In this document: in pieces, positions 27,264-36,946 of the stretch
How the letters are laid out: every line of letters starts with the position of its first letter
How positions within the stretch are numbered: the first letter of the stretch is position 1
Assembly: GCF_029478095.1 (NCBI RefSeq)
Contig: NZ_JAKOAV010000009.1
Coordinates: 36,433-100,432 of the forward strand
Direction: 5' to 3'
Source of the DNA: Pelotomaculum isophthalicicum JI
Lineage (GTDB): Bacteria > Bacillota > Desulfotomaculia > Desulfotomaculales > Pelotomaculaceae
Length of the DNA stretch: 64,000 nucleotides
Notes under the pieces: model-generated
What the model was told of the DNA's origin: nothing
What the model saw: only the letters and a program-made list of their open reading frames with translations
The model's database searches: none
Position numbers and translations under genes: made by a program

Positions 27264-29159
27264 TTAACGATTTAATAAACTGCCAACGTATTTTAACAAC
27301 TCATTGGCGCAAGTGGGACAGTATCCGTGCTCCGCTATCAATCTGGCACTAACCTCGTTTACCCGCTTCAACTGTTCAGCGTCTGGCGTCTTGGTGGAAG
27401 TAGTAATTTTGACCACATCTTTAAGATCCGCAAATAATTTTTTCTCAATGGCTTCCCTTAAACGTTCGTGAGAACTGTAATTAAAGCGCTTGTTCTTACG
27501 CGCATAGCTAGAAAGTCTGATTAATATTTCTTCCCGGAAAGCTTTCTTAGCGCCTTCAGAGACACCTATTTGCTCTTCTATGGAGCGCATTAATTTTTCA
27601 TCCGGATCCAATTCTTCGTCAGTAATAGGATCTTTTAACTTCAGCCCGTTACAATACGCCTCAACATTATCCAGATAGTTGTTAAACAAAACTTTAGCAG
27701 ATTCTTCGTAGGAGTAAACAAATGCCTTCTGTACTTCTTTTTTAGCCATTTCGTCATATTCTTTCCGGGCTACCGAAATAAAATTCAGCAAACGGTCTCG
27801 TTCTTCTTTCGTTATTGACGGATGCTGATCCAACCCTTCTTTTAAAGCACGTAGTACATCTAATGGATTAATGCAAAGGTTTGAGGTGCGAATCAACGCA
27901 GATGACAGGCGGTTGATCACATAACGGGGATCAACACCGCTCATGCCTTCATCTATAGCTTCTGAATGAAGTTCATGTAAATCTTTTTGCTTAAACCCTT
28001 CCACATCTTCTCCGTCGTAAAGCTTCATCTTTTTGACCAAATCCATACCCTGTTTTTTTGATTCTTTCATCCTTGACAGTACTGAAAAAATACTGGCTAC
28101 TCGCAGGGCATGTGGCGCGATGTGAATATCCCGCAAGTCGCTTTGCTTGATCAGCTTTTCATATATCTTTACTTCATCACTGACTTTTAAGTTATAGGGT
28201 ATTTTCATAACGATTATCCGGGACTGCAAGGCCTCATTTTTTTTGTTGCTAATAAATGTTTTATATTCATTTTCATTTGTGTGCGCAACTATCATCTCAT
28301 CCGCATAGATTAACGCAAAACGTCCGGCCTTAAAATTTCCTTCCTGGGAGAGGCTAAGTAAATTCCATAAAAATTTTTCATCACACTTCAACATCTCTTG
28401 GAATTCCATCATTCCCCTGTTGGCTATGTTTAATTCACCATCAAAACGGTACGCACGCGGATCAGATTCTGAACCATATTCGGCGATAGTGGAAAAATCA
28501 AGACTGCCGGTTAAGTCAGCTATGTCCTGTGATTTAGGATCAGAAGGGGTGAACGTGCCTACGCCAACCCGGTCATCTTCTGATAGAAACACTCTCTCTA
28601 CAGGTACTTTTTCAATATTACCGGAATACTCGTTCTCCACCATAAGACGGCATGATGGACATAGTTCTCCTTCAATGTAAACATCATATTCTTTTTGAAA
28701 ATCTTCTCTTAATTCTTTTGGGATCAAATGCAAAGGCTCCTCATGCATGGGGCATCCTTTGATCCCATAGACAGCTCCTTCATCGGTTCGGCTATACCTT
28801 TCCAAACCTCTTTTCAGCATAGCCACCAAGGTTGACTTTCCCCCACTCACAGGTCCCATTAGAAGCAAAATACGTTTCCTTACATCAAGACGGCGCGCAG
28901 CCGGGTGGAAATATTCTTCTACGAGTTTTTCCAGGGTTTTATCAAGTCCAAAAATTTCGGTAGAAAAAAATTTGTATTGTTTCGTACCTTCTTTTTCTTC
29001 TATCCCGGCAGACCTGATCATTTTATAAATCCTGGAGTGGGCAAGTTGGGATGTACAGGGCCTTTCTTTTAAAACCTCAAGGTAATCCTGGAATGTCCCT
29101 TCCCAGGCAAGCTGTCTTTCTAAGGAGCGGTATTCTTCTAAACGCCTAAGAAAATCCAT
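27264..29159 (-). CDS. prkA: PrkA serine protein kinase
   Basis: About 631 aa. An N-terminal AAA-type ATPase region with the P-loop LLMGPVSGGKSTLVAML near residue 100 is followed by the PrkA C-terminal kinase-like domain. Other features are CPMHEEPLHLIPKELR, CPSCRLM and NRGMMEFQEMLK. The C-terminus has a CPTC pair near residue 618. PrkA proteins act in stress and sporulation signalling, although the kinase activity has been questioned for some homologues. ATG 29159 has AAGGAGTG five bases upstream. Confidence 0.95.
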   Translation of the reverse strand: MDFLRRLEEYRSLERQLAWEGTFQDYLEVLKERPCTSQLAHSRIYKMIRSAGIEEKEGTKQYKFFSTEIFGLDKTLEKLVEEYFHPAARRLDVRKRILLLMGPVSGGKSTLVAMLKRGLERYSRTDEGAVYGIKGCPMHEEPLHLIPKELREDFQKEYDVYIEGELCPSCRLMVENEYSGNIEKVPVERVFLSEDDRVGVGTFTPSDPKSQDIADLTGSLDFSTIAEYGSESDPRAYRFDGELNIANRGMMEFQEMLKCDEKFLWNLLSLSQEGNFKAGRFALIYADEMIVAHTNENEYKTFISNKKNEALQSRIIVMKIPYNLKVSDEVKIYEKLIKQSDLRDIHIAPHALRVASIFSVLSRMKESKKQGMDLVKKMKLYDGEDVEGFKQKDLHELHSEAIDEGMSGVDPRYVINRLSSALIRTSNLCINPLDVLRALKEGLDQHPSITKEERDRLLNFISVARKEYDEMAKKEVQKAFVYSYEESAKVLFNNYLDNVEAYCNGLKLKDPITDEELDPDEKLMRSIEEQIGVSEGAKKAFREEILIRLSSYARKNKRFNYSSHERLREAIEKKLFADLKDVVKITTSTKTPDAEQLKRVNEVSARLIAEHGYCPTCANELLKYVGSLLNR

Positions 29160-29342
29160 TGTTTCACTCCTTTCTACCACATCAAGTTCTCCAGTAACTT
29201 TTTATAGTTAGGTCTAAATTTGCATGAATAATACATTATATGCAACGTTAACAAAAAGAAGAATGGTAGCAGGCAGCAGTAAAAACGCTTTAACTAATAG
29301 TATTTATCATTTAAAACTATTATTAAGGGTATTACGAAGAAT

Positions 29343-29368
29343 AAAAAAAGCCACAAGAAATTTGTGGC
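29343..29368 (-). terminator. Terminator after the GerMN lipoprotein gene
   Basis: GCCACAA (29350-29356) and TTGTGGC (29362-29368), followed on the minus strand by CTTTTTTT. It lies about 35 bases past the lipoprotein stop. Confidence 0.85.
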
Positions 29369-29404
29369 AGTAAGATTATTTTTAATTTCAACTTGAAAGC
29401 AAAA

Positions 29405-30295
29405 CTACCAGGCGACAGGTATTACTACTTTATCCATTTCCTTACCATCTTTAGGACTTTTCCAATAAACTTCCACTTTCCCTTTGCCAGGTGAATTTAC
29501 CTGATATTTTAATGGCAGGACAAAATCCCCTCTTCCGGGAGCGCCTTGTGCGGCGGTGGCAAAACCACTTGCTAATTCTTTCCCTGAATCGTCCAGCAGC
29601 CTAGCGCTTACCGTTGCTTCGAATACCCTGGCGCTGCCGCGCACCTCTAAAGGTGATGCCACTACCTGGTCTGGTGCCGGACTGGTCAACCAGATAGCTG
29701 GTTCATAAACTTTCGCAACATCTCTAGCAAAAGGCTGCGAGTATAGTCCCACATGACCCCACCAGTTTTTTGCTTCCTGATCCACTGTTCCTTCCACTAG
29801 GAAAGACACTTTCTGAACACCTGGAAATTCAGTGACAGTATTTATTATACTCTGGATACCTAATTCTTCACCTGAAGCTCCTACGTTGGCGCGTAGCACA
29901 TCCCGGGAAAAATCCACTGTCGCTAAACCGTCTTGTACGGAGATACCCCGGATCTTTGTTCCCGCCGGCAACACCCGTACCGCGCCAGGTGTAACAGGGT
30001 TGGTGTTAATCAATTCTTCCAACGCCGCTTTGATAACTTCCTTGGTATAGGGAACTTGGTGCACTTCCCGGACTAGATAGGCATCGTCAGCGGTAATTTT
30101 AACATAGTATACCGGCAGATTTGTTTTTTGATCATCTTTGGCTATCTCACCCTGAGAGGGGGTCGCAGCCTGCTCTTGCTCCCCACTGGGTTGATTGCCA
30201 ACCTGTGGCTTGCATGCCGTAACAGTTAATAATAGTAGAAACAAAGTCAGTAGCACCCAGGTAACTTTGGTTTTTCTGCTCTTACTTGATATCAA
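29405..30295 (-). CDS. GerMN/Gmad2-domain lipoprotein (spore germination type)
   Basis: A 296-aa predicted lipoprotein. A basic N-terminus and hydrophobic stretch end in the lipobox LTVTAC (lipidated Cys about residue 27). Residues ~60-195 are a GerMN domain (YYVKITADDAYLVREVHQVP, ALEELINTNP, TVDFSRDVL). Residues ~205-296 are a Gmad2 immunoglobulin-like domain (ITSP-like WLTSPAPDQVVASPLEVRG). The same two-domain layout occurs in GerM-related proteins. A TTG start follows GAGGTGAT. It is monocistronic, with its own terminator. Confidence 0.88.
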   Translation of the reverse strand: MISSKSRKTKVTWVLLTLFLLLLTVTACKPQVGNQPSGEQEQAATPSQGEIAKDDQKTNLPVYYVKITADDAYLVREVHQVPYTKEVIKAALEELINTNPVTPGAVRVLPAGTKIRGISVQDGLATVDFSRDVLRANVGASGEELGIQSIINTVTEFPGVQKVSFLVEGTVDQEAKNWWGHVGLYSQPFARDVAKVYEPAIWLTSPAPDQVVASPLEVRGSARVFEATVSARLLDDSGKELASGFATAAQGAPGRGDFVLPLKYQVNSPGKGKVEVYWKSPKDGKEMDKVVIPVAW

Positions 30296-30353
30296 GTTAC
30301 ATCACCTCTCTTCCAGTATGATATTATTATACTAAACAACCCCGTAACATCAA

Positions 30354-30620
30354 CTAATTTGTTATATGCCTGAAGCCCATTCTCCTAAGCATTGCCAGAC
30401 AAGCCTGGTCTTCAATATCACCTTCCAGCGGGTTTAATGCAATGTCTATCCCACGTCTCTTTAAAGCGAGGCTTATTAAGTAATCTGCTAGTATGGCATT
30501 TTTTGGCAATAGGGGGCCGTGTAAATAAGAACAAAATACATTTTTATAACGGGCGCCTTCCAGACCATCTTTTCCGTTGTTGCCGTTGCCGGAAACAACT
30601 CTGCCAAAAGGCTCGCAATT
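30354..30620 (-). pseudogene. gatD: C-terminal remnant of gatD (lipid II isoglutaminyl synthase glutaminase subunit)
   Basis: The minus-strand frame ending at TAG 30354-30356 reads EPFGRVVSGNGNNGKDG, GARYKNVFCSYLHGPLLPKN and a helical tail to MGFRHITN. This matches the C-terminal third of GatD-type amidotransferases, including the SYLHGPLLP catalytic-histidine region. Two codons upstream of this block the frame is closed by TAA, and no N-terminal two-thirds, catalytic Cys or murT partner is present. It is therefore a truncated leftover. Bases 30621-30663 hold nothing further. Confidence 0.75.
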
Positions 30621-30663
30621 TTAATCTCAATTTATGACCCCCTCCACGCGCCGTGAGGTCCAA

Positions 30664-31632
30664 TTAACTATTTTCACAACCTGCCTGTCTTTGGAATAAA
30701 GAAATTCCATAAGAATTTTTCTTAATAATCCTACCCTCCGCAAGCAGATAATCCACATGGGCAAATACTTCAGAGATGCCAAGGTAGATTTCAAAACCAC
30801 TAATTTGCGGGTAATAAAACCTCATCAACTGGTAGACACTGTGACTGTTATTTTCCAGAACGGATGTCATTAAATTCAGGCGCTCTTTGTGATGCTCTCT
30901 GGCTTTTTTTACTGATTCCAGGCCATTCTCAATATTTTTTCCATGGCCTGGCAAGATAAGACGCGGTTTGAGGTTTTCCAAGAGATCCAATCCGCCCAGA
31001 TACTGTTTGAGGGTCGGCAACCTCTTTGTGAAATTACCGGGATCCGGTTCCATGTTCGGGTTTGGCGAAATATGTTTGAGGATGAAATCGCCGGCCAGTA
31101 AACACATCCCGTCCTGATCATAAAGGCAGATATGACCGTCGGAGTGGCCGGGCATGTGCAGCGTCAATAGCGCTCCGCCTTCAAACTTTAAGGTCTCCCC
31201 GCCTGATAATATTGTTACGCCTGTATCAGGCAGCACAGGTTTTCCAACAGCGTCATTATCATTTAATATTTCTTTCAGCGCCTCTGTAGGCATACCGGCC
31301 TCTTGAAAAAAAGAAAGCCGTTCCTGATAAAAATCGTAATCAAGGGTCAGCTTGCGGACCTCAAATCGATGAACATAGATCTGCGCCCCGGCAATTTCAC
31401 TCAACCAGCGCGCCAAACCGCTATGGTCGGTATGGCTGTGGGTCAGCACAACTCTGGAAATGTCTTTTATATCAACACCCAGGGAAGCCAATCCTTCAGC
31501 GAGGGATTGTTTCGCTTCCGCTGTTTCAGGACCCGGGTCCACTAGAGTATAGGGTTGGTTTTTAACTAAATACGCGTTAACAGGCCCGACAGGATAAGGT
31601 GTGTGAACAGGTATTTTATAAATTTCAAGCAT
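30664..31632 (-). CDS. Metallo-beta-lactamase-fold hydrolase
   Basis: A 322-aa MBL-fold protein. The dinuclear metal motif HSHTDHSGLARWL is near residue 65. Further ligands are in LHMPGHSDGHICLY, LLAGDFILKHISPN and LILPGHGKNI. A C-terminal winged-helix-like tail (HSVYQLMRFYYPQISG, then FAHVDYLLAEGRIIKK) resembles the LACTB2/glyoxalase-II-like group that acts on thioesters or nucleic acids; the substrate is not known. It begins three bases after the acylphosphatase stop, so they form an operon. Confidence 0.85.
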   Translation of the reverse strand: MLEIYKIPVHTPYPVGPVNAYLVKNQPYTLVDPGPETAEAKQSLAEGLASLGVDIKDISRVVLTHSHTDHSGLARWLSEIAGAQIYVHRFEVRKLTLDYDFYQERLSFFQEAGMPTEALKEILNDNDAVGKPVLPDTGVTILSGGETLKFEGGALLTLHMPGHSDGHICLYDQDGMCLLAGDFILKHISPNPNMEPDPGNFTKRLPTLKQYLGGLDLLENLKPRLILPGHGKNIENGLESVKKAREHHKERLNLMTSVLENNSHSVYQLMRFYYPQISGFEIYLGISEVFAHVDYLLAEGRIIKKNSYGISLFQRQAGCENS

Positions 31633-31635
31633 AAT

Positions 31636-31923
31636 TTATGCTCTGGTCGGAGCGATGATAAAGCCCGACAAGTCGCCCTGAGGTTCTTTCCATTCTATTT
31701 CCAAACCGGTAACATCTGCTCTTGAAGGTCCTTGACGGCACCAATCAATCATTTTATCAACATTTTCCCGTTCACCCTCAAAAATCCCTTCAACTCTACC
31801 ATCAAGCATGTTTTTAACCCAACCAGCCAATTCCAGGGCTACAGCCATCTCCCGTGCCTTAGCCCGATAATATACACCCTGTACCTTCCCGCTAACTATT
31901 ACATGCGCACAGACTATAGACAT
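31636..31923 (-). CDS. acyP: Acylphosphatase
   Basis: A 95-aa enzyme that hydrolyses acyl phosphates. It has the signature VSGKVQGVYYRAKAREMA, with the catalytic Arg in YYR, and the Asn in GWVKNMLDGRVEGIFEGE. Normal length and intact active site. It lies directly upstream of the MBL hydrolase gene. Confidence 0.95.
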   Translation of the reverse strand: MSIVCAHVIVSGKVQGVYYRAKAREMAVALELAGWVKNMLDGRVEGIFEGERENVDKMIDWCRQGPSRADVTGLEIEWKEPQGDLSGFIIAPTRA

Positions 31924-32045
31924 TTTTTTATCTCATGCCTCTTTTCCCGCTTACTAAATTACATAATTAATTATACCAAGATATTTTTAATAATTAAACA
32001 AAAAAATACCAATAACAGGAAAAGGGGCAAAAGATAGTTTGCTAT

Positions 32046-32741
32046 TTAATTATCTCTACCCACATCAATTTTTTCTGTTGGGGAATCTTCATCATCCAGG
32101 CCACCGAAGCTTTTATAAAAAACCCCATCGTCGCCTACTTCGTAGGGGATATCATCAACATCTTCCGTGTCCCGCTTTTGGGTTGGGTCAAACCTGGCAT
32201 AACCGTAATAACTCCCACCTCTCGACCACTCTTCGTTTGTCTCACTATAATTTGCTACTTCCCGCCAAGCATCTTCACCGTCATATCCTACAGCTTCAGG
32301 ATCACCCGTAAATGTACCGGCAAAGGGCTTGCCTATAACTTCCTCCTCAACTGGACGCACATTCTGGTCGGGAATCTTCTCTTCCGCCTCTTTACAGTCC
32401 CGGCACAAAGTCGTATAAGGTACGGCATCGAGCCGTTCTATTTGAATTTTACCGCCGCAAACATCACAAATACCATAAGTACCATTATTAATCTTTTCTA
32501 AGGCTTCATTTACGGCAGTTAAAGTAATCATAGCATTTTCACGCAAGGCAAAATCCTTGCTTCGTTCAAAGACCTCAGAACCAATATCGGCCGGGTGATT
32601 GTCGTAATTAGACAGTTCACTGACAGAATAACCCAGTGATACATCTAAACCCTGATCATCAAAATATTTGATGCGGTCCGCTAGGTTTTGCCTCAAGTTT
32701 TCAAGCTTATCTTTAATTTGTGAATATTGTTTTTCCTGCAT
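32046..32741 (-). CDS. YteA-like DksA/TraR zinc-finger protein
   Basis: About 231 aa. An N-terminal coiled helix (QYSQIKDKLENLRQNLADRI) and FERSKDFALREN are followed by the DksA-type zinc finger YGICDVCGGKIQIERL...LCRDC, with four cysteines near residues 100-121. A long acidic C-terminal tail (~110 residues) includes DDIPYEVGDDGVFYKSFGG. This is the layout of Bacillus YteA, a sporulation-linked protein of unknown role. ATG 32741 has GGAGG seven bases upstream. Confidence 0.85.
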   Translation of the reverse strand: MQEKQYSQIKDKLENLRQNLADRIKYFDDQGLDVSLGYSVSELSNYDNHPADIGSEVFERSKDFALRENAMITLTAVNEALEKINNGTYGICDVCGGKIQIERLDAVPYTTLCRDCKEAEEKIPDQNVRPVEEEVIGKPFAGTFTGDPEAVGYDGEDAWREVANYSETNEEWSRGGSYYGYARFDPTQKRDTEDVDDIPYEVGDDGVFYKSFGGLDDEDSPTEKIDVGRDN

Positions 32742-32773
32742 CACTCAACCTCCGTGTTTTGATCCATATTTTT

Positions 32774-33073
32774 TTACGCACCCACCTTTAATTGAACCAT
32801 TCTCACTATTTCAGCTATAAAATTACCGATTAACGGTAAGTTAAGCATAACCAAAATACGTAAGAAATATAAAACGACAGCGCCCAGGATTGTAAATCCG
32901 ATAGCTATTCCTACCCCCCTGGCCAGTCCCGCTATGAAATTTACATACATCAACCGCCAGGGTTGTTCAAGTAGCTTAACGTACTCGGCAAGTTTCATCT
33001 TTTCGATACTCACCGATAAATTGGTTATCTTATCTAAAAGAAGCCTTAATAACCGGTTTTCATCGTTACTCAA
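32774..33073 (-). CDS. DUF5665-like small membrane protein
   Basis: A 99-aa protein. The N-terminal half is a helix (LLRLLLDKITNLSVSIEKMK, then LAEYVKLLEQPWRLMY) and the C-terminal half has two hydrophobic segments (GLARGVGIAIGFTILGAVV, then LYFLRILVMLNLPLIGNFIA). It resembles DUF5665 proteins of Firmicutes; function unknown. A TTG start follows AAGGGTG. It lies 32 bases upstream of the YteA-like gene. Confidence 0.7.
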   Translation of the reverse strand: MSNDENRLLRLLLDKITNLSVSIEKMKLAEYVKLLEQPWRLMYVNFIAGLARGVGIAIGFTILGAVVLYFLRILVMLNLPLIGNFIAEIVRMVQLKVGA

Positions 33074-33160
33074 AAAATCACCCTTCTACAGCGGTGCCGG
33101 CGCACCTGAAGTTGATAAATAAATCTTTAAAACTATTGTATCCAACAAACACTTAAAAAA

Positions 33161-33187
33161 TTGAAAGGGGCAGCTATTTGCTGTCCC
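33161..33187 (-). terminator. Hairpin in the gap upstream of the DUF5665-like gene
   Basis: GGGGCAGC (33167-33174) and GCTGTCCC (33180-33187, one G-T pair), with TTTCAATTTTTT following on the minus strand. It is about 270 bases past the 33461 gene stop, so it may end that transcript late or be an attenuator for the next gene. The rest of 33188-33460 is AT-rich with no feature seen. Confidence 0.55.
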
Positions 33188-33460
33188 TTCCGTTTTATCC
33201 AAAAATTTTTCACATTCTTCACTAAATTTCTCTTTACTGGCATATGAAACACAAGCACCGAAACAACGAGCATTAAAGCTAACATTATTTCACATTAATT
33301 ACTGTTATAAACAACATTAGATAAGTTTACTCCCTAAAATTCCAAGATAACTCACTTCAATCCGCTCTCTATCAATAACCTCTTTATCCACACCCCCCTT
33401 ATTACTTTCTCTATCTAAATATATGTTTATAGGGTTTAAACTTTCCTGGTAATATTATGT

Positions 33461-34285
33461 TTAATCTTTGAGCAGAGTGGGTTTTCTGTATTGCGGGCAG
33501 CCACATGACTGCCCCGGATCAATCCGGTCCAAGGTGTGAAGCAGAATGTTTCCGATTCTAAGTGGTTCATTGTAAAATATACCGGCCATTTCTTCATAAT
33601 CCCATTCCTTGATTACACCTTCAGCATAATTTACCACCATATCCAAACGTCCGTAACAAGCGCCAATTTCCCGGGCCAAATAAACCTCCGGGCACATGCT
33701 TTGCCCTACAACATCCGCGCCCAGCCGGTAGAGCATTTCTATTTCGGCCGGGCTTTCAAAATGCCTGCCGTCTGTTACGGCGTACACACCCCGGTCAAAA
33801 ACCCGGCCAACTGCTTCACACTCGGCAATCCGCACTAATTCCTTTCTTATATCCGGACAAACGCACTTGCGCATGGTTAATAAATAAGATCCGCCCAAAC
33901 CCACATCTTTACGCATGGAAAAATCAAGATAGTCAGTGGGAACGATTACGTCACGTGGACGCAAGAGCCGGTTAATCGATCCGACTCCACCTTCCGATAC
34001 TATCTTTTTAACACCTGCTTCACGCAATACCCAAAAAACCTGACGAGAAGCATCCGCCCTGAGAATACTGCCCCTCCACCCATGCATTTTGAGTGTGATG
34101 ATCTTCTTTTTTTTTAACATGAATAATTTAAAAGGAGGGCTCATACCGTAAGGTGTGTTAATAGTCAGACCCGTGGTGATAATCTGAACGTCGTCTCGTT
34201 TTAAATCTTCGGGAAAATTAATTGAAAATGTGCTTGACCCTCCGATTATGGCATAATCTACTTGAGGAACCTTGTTTACGTCCAA
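33461..34285 (-). CDS. MTA/purine nucleoside phosphorylase family protein
   Basis: A 274-aa phosphorylase of the PNP/MTAP superfamily, probably splitting 5'-methylthioadenosine or a purine nucleoside with phosphate. Motifs: IIGGSS near the N-terminus, VSEGGVGSINRLLRPRD, DRGVYAVTDGRHFESPAEI, and RLGADVVGQSMCPEVYLARE, which aligns with the GxTxxPE base/phosphate region. The substrate is not decided because the diagnostic MTAP residues could not be fully checked. A TTG start follows GGGAGG. Confidence 0.8.
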   Translation of the reverse strand: MDVNKVPQVDYAIIGGSSTFSINFPEDLKRDDVQIITTGLTINTPYGMSPPFKLFMLKKKKIITLKMHGWRGSILRADASRQVFWVLREAGVKKIVSEGGVGSINRLLRPRDVIVPTDYLDFSMRKDVGLGGSYLLTMRKCVCPDIRKELVRIAECEAVGRVFDRGVYAVTDGRHFESPAEIEMLYRLGADVVGQSMCPEVYLAREIGACYGRLDMVVNYAEGVIKEWDYEEMAGIFYNEPLRIGNILLHTLDRIDPGQSCGCPQYRKPTLLKD

Positions 34286-34364
34286 TTATGCTCCTCCCGC
34301 AAAATATTTCTTAAAAAACACCCGCGAGTGATATTTATTATTATTCGCTATTGTTGTTGACAAA

Positions 34365-34392
34365 AAACCTCCCGGAGGTTTCCGGGAGGTTT
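34365..34392 (-). terminator. Terminator after adk
   Basis: An 11-bp perfect stem: AAACCTCCCGG (34365-34375) and CCGGGAGGTTT (34382-34392) with a 6-base loop, followed on the minus strand by TTTTTTG. It lies twelve bases past the adk stop. Confidence 0.9.
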
Positions 34393-34404
34393 TATTAATT
34401 TGGG

Positions 34405-35169
<765 letters not shown>

Positions 35170-35188
35170 TTAATTAAACATTAGCTAG

Positions 35189-35464
35189 CTAAATCAACCC
35201 CAAACGTTGCGCTTCAGCTATAGCGGTATCAACCATCGTTTTGTCGTTTTCTATCTTCTCTTTTATTTGTTCAGCATCCATCTCTTGACACCCGGACTCA
35301 CGCTGGACAATTTGCAATTCAGGGTACATGTCATAACGCATAAAATACATCTTCAAAAACATTGCCACAGCTGTTTCAACTACTTCATCCTGGCTTATAT
35401 TATTTTTCTCTGAAATAATTTTGATAAGCTTCATATACTCATCGCGAATATTAAAATCAGGCAT
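35189..35464 (-). CDS. Uncharacterised 91-aa helical protein
   Basis: Family not recognised. ATG 35464 has GGGGGG five bases upstream. The protein is soluble and helical: YMKLIKIISEKNNISQDEVV, AMFLKMYFMRYDMYP, and a charged tail QIKEKIENDKTMVDTAIAEA. It lies 80 bases downstream of the chemoreceptor stop on the same strand and may be co-transcribed with it. Nothing ties it to a known function. Confidence 0.65.
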   Translation of the reverse strand: MPDFNIRDEYMKLIKIISEKNNISQDEVVETAVAMFLKMYFMRYDMYPELQIVQRESGCQEMDAEQIKEKIENDKTMVDTAIAEAQRLGLI

Positions 35465-35544
35465 TTTATCCCCCCCTAAACCAATAATGATTCGACTAAG
35501 ATTAGCTAATTTCCTTCTGACAGGATATGGGGAAATAAAGTTAA

Positions 35545-36738
35545 TTAGGTGTTTTCGCAAATTACTTCAGACAATTTTAGTATGGCGTCCAACAACCTTC
35601 GTGAGGTATCAAGCACACCTTTTGCTTTTATCAGGACAACTTCCTGCAAAAACGCATCGGCTGCCTCGTGAAACTTTTTGTGCAATTCCCGAATGGCCAC
35701 ATATTCTTTAATGTTCTTATATTTCTCGTACTCATTTTCATACCACCGGCCAAAAGCGCATTCCCGGTAACTTGCTACTTTTAAACCTTTCTCGGAACTT
35801 TCTATCAGATTCCTTATAAAATTCGTGTGGTCTATTAGTCTGGCGGCAAGGATGCTTAAGATGTGATTTTCTTTGGGCTTTTTTAAATATGGAACGATAA
35901 CTTGATTTGTACGATTTGTGATTCCCGCAAACACGTCGGCAAAATTGGCTGCGGTCGCCAAGTCACTGGATACACTTACCAAGCCTTCTGTGGTCATAGC
36001 CTGCTGCTGGGCAGCGCTGGCAATATTTTCTACCGCATCCGCAGATTGCTCAACCTGTTTTACATTTGTACTCATAATTTCGGCAACTTTCGCGGTATCA
36101 CTCATGTACTGTTCAAAAATTTGTTTAACATTAGATACTATGTTACCAGTATCCATAGCCTTTTCATCCATCTGAACAGATATATTTTTTACTTCCTTTA
36201 CCGCTGTCTTTGTTTGATCCGCCAGTTTTCGGACTTCTTCCGCCACTACTGAGAATCCTCTGCCGTATTCACCGGCGCGGGCTGCTTCGATTGCCGCATT
36301 TAGTGACAAGAGATTTGTTTTATCAGCTATCTCTGAAACGCTCTGACTGATGCTGTCAATGCTTTTAATCTGTTCCACAAGCTCTGTCGCGTTGCCGACC
36401 ATGTTATTTAATACGGAACTAGCATCTTTCGCCAAATCATTAAGGTTGCGTAGCCTGTTGTAATTTTCTAATTCACCGGCTTTTACCTGTTGCATTCCGG
36501 CACTGATTTGCTGGGTGGTGGCCGACGTTTCTTCGGCAGTAGCCGACGTTTCCTGGCACGCTGCGGCCAAATCATTGGCGCTCCCGGAAATTTCCTTCAC
36601 TTTTAATGACACACATAACGCCATAAACTCGTTAAAAACAAGCGCATAATTAGCTATCGCAGAGGCAAAGTCCACCTTGGCTTGAGTATCATCCGACACG
36701 GCTACGCTCTTTTTTGCCGGAGAAAACAAATTAAACAT
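35545..36738 (-). CDS. Soluble methyl-accepting chemoreceptor with C-terminal CZB domain
   Basis: About 397 aa with no transmembrane segment or periplasmic domain. The methyl-accepting coiled coil carries the hairpin tip [18 protein letters not shown] near residue 160, with [14 protein letters not shown] before it. The last ~120 residues are a chemoreceptor zinc-binding domain: [25 protein letters not shown] and [14 protein letters not shown] supply the His/Cys/His/His ligand set. CZB receptors respond to zinc or oxidants such as hypochlorite. ATG 36738 follows GGAG. No che genes are nearby. Confidence 0.88.
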   Translation of the reverse strand: MFNLFSPAKKSVAVSDDTQAKVDFASAIANYALVFNEFMALCVSLKVKEISGSANDLAAACQETSATAEETSATTQQISAGMQQVKAGELENYNRLRNLNDLAKDASSVLNNMVGNATELVEQIKSIDSISQSVSEIADKTNLLSLNAAIEAARAGEYGRGFSVVAEEVRKLADQTKTAVKEVKNISVQMDEKAMDTGNIVSNVKQIFEQYMSDTAKVAEIMSTNVKQVEQSADAVENIASAAQQQAMTTEGLVSVSSDLATAANFADVFAGITNRTNQVIVPYLKKPKENHILSILAARLIDHTNFIRNLIESSEKGLKVASYRECAFGRWYENEYEKYKNIKEYVAIRELHKKFHEAADAFLQEVVLIKAKGVLDTSRRLLDAILKLSEVICENT

Positions 36739-36946
36739 TAACAACAGCTCCTTTTTTACAACTTAAGAGTTGGGTTGTTTTCTTGTTTTATATTTTTGAA
36801 TTTTTTAAATTTTATATTATAGTAACAAAATTATTCCTTAAGGTAAACAAGCAGTTGTAAATATTAATTTGCTTTTTAACACTAATTACCTTAATCTTCT
36901 TAGCACATTTGGTTTGCACCCATGCTCATATTCGTCTATTTATAAA

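Noticed and set aside
30392..30637. 81-codon plus-strand ORF in the gap after the GerMN gene
   Set aside because: It is antisense to the gatD remnant, which explains the open frame, and it has no ribosome-binding site.
32039..32311. Plus-strand ORF with a His-rich translation opposite the YteA-like gene
   Set aside because: It is antisense to the acidic C-terminal tail of the YteA-like protein; the His/Pro-rich composition follows from that.
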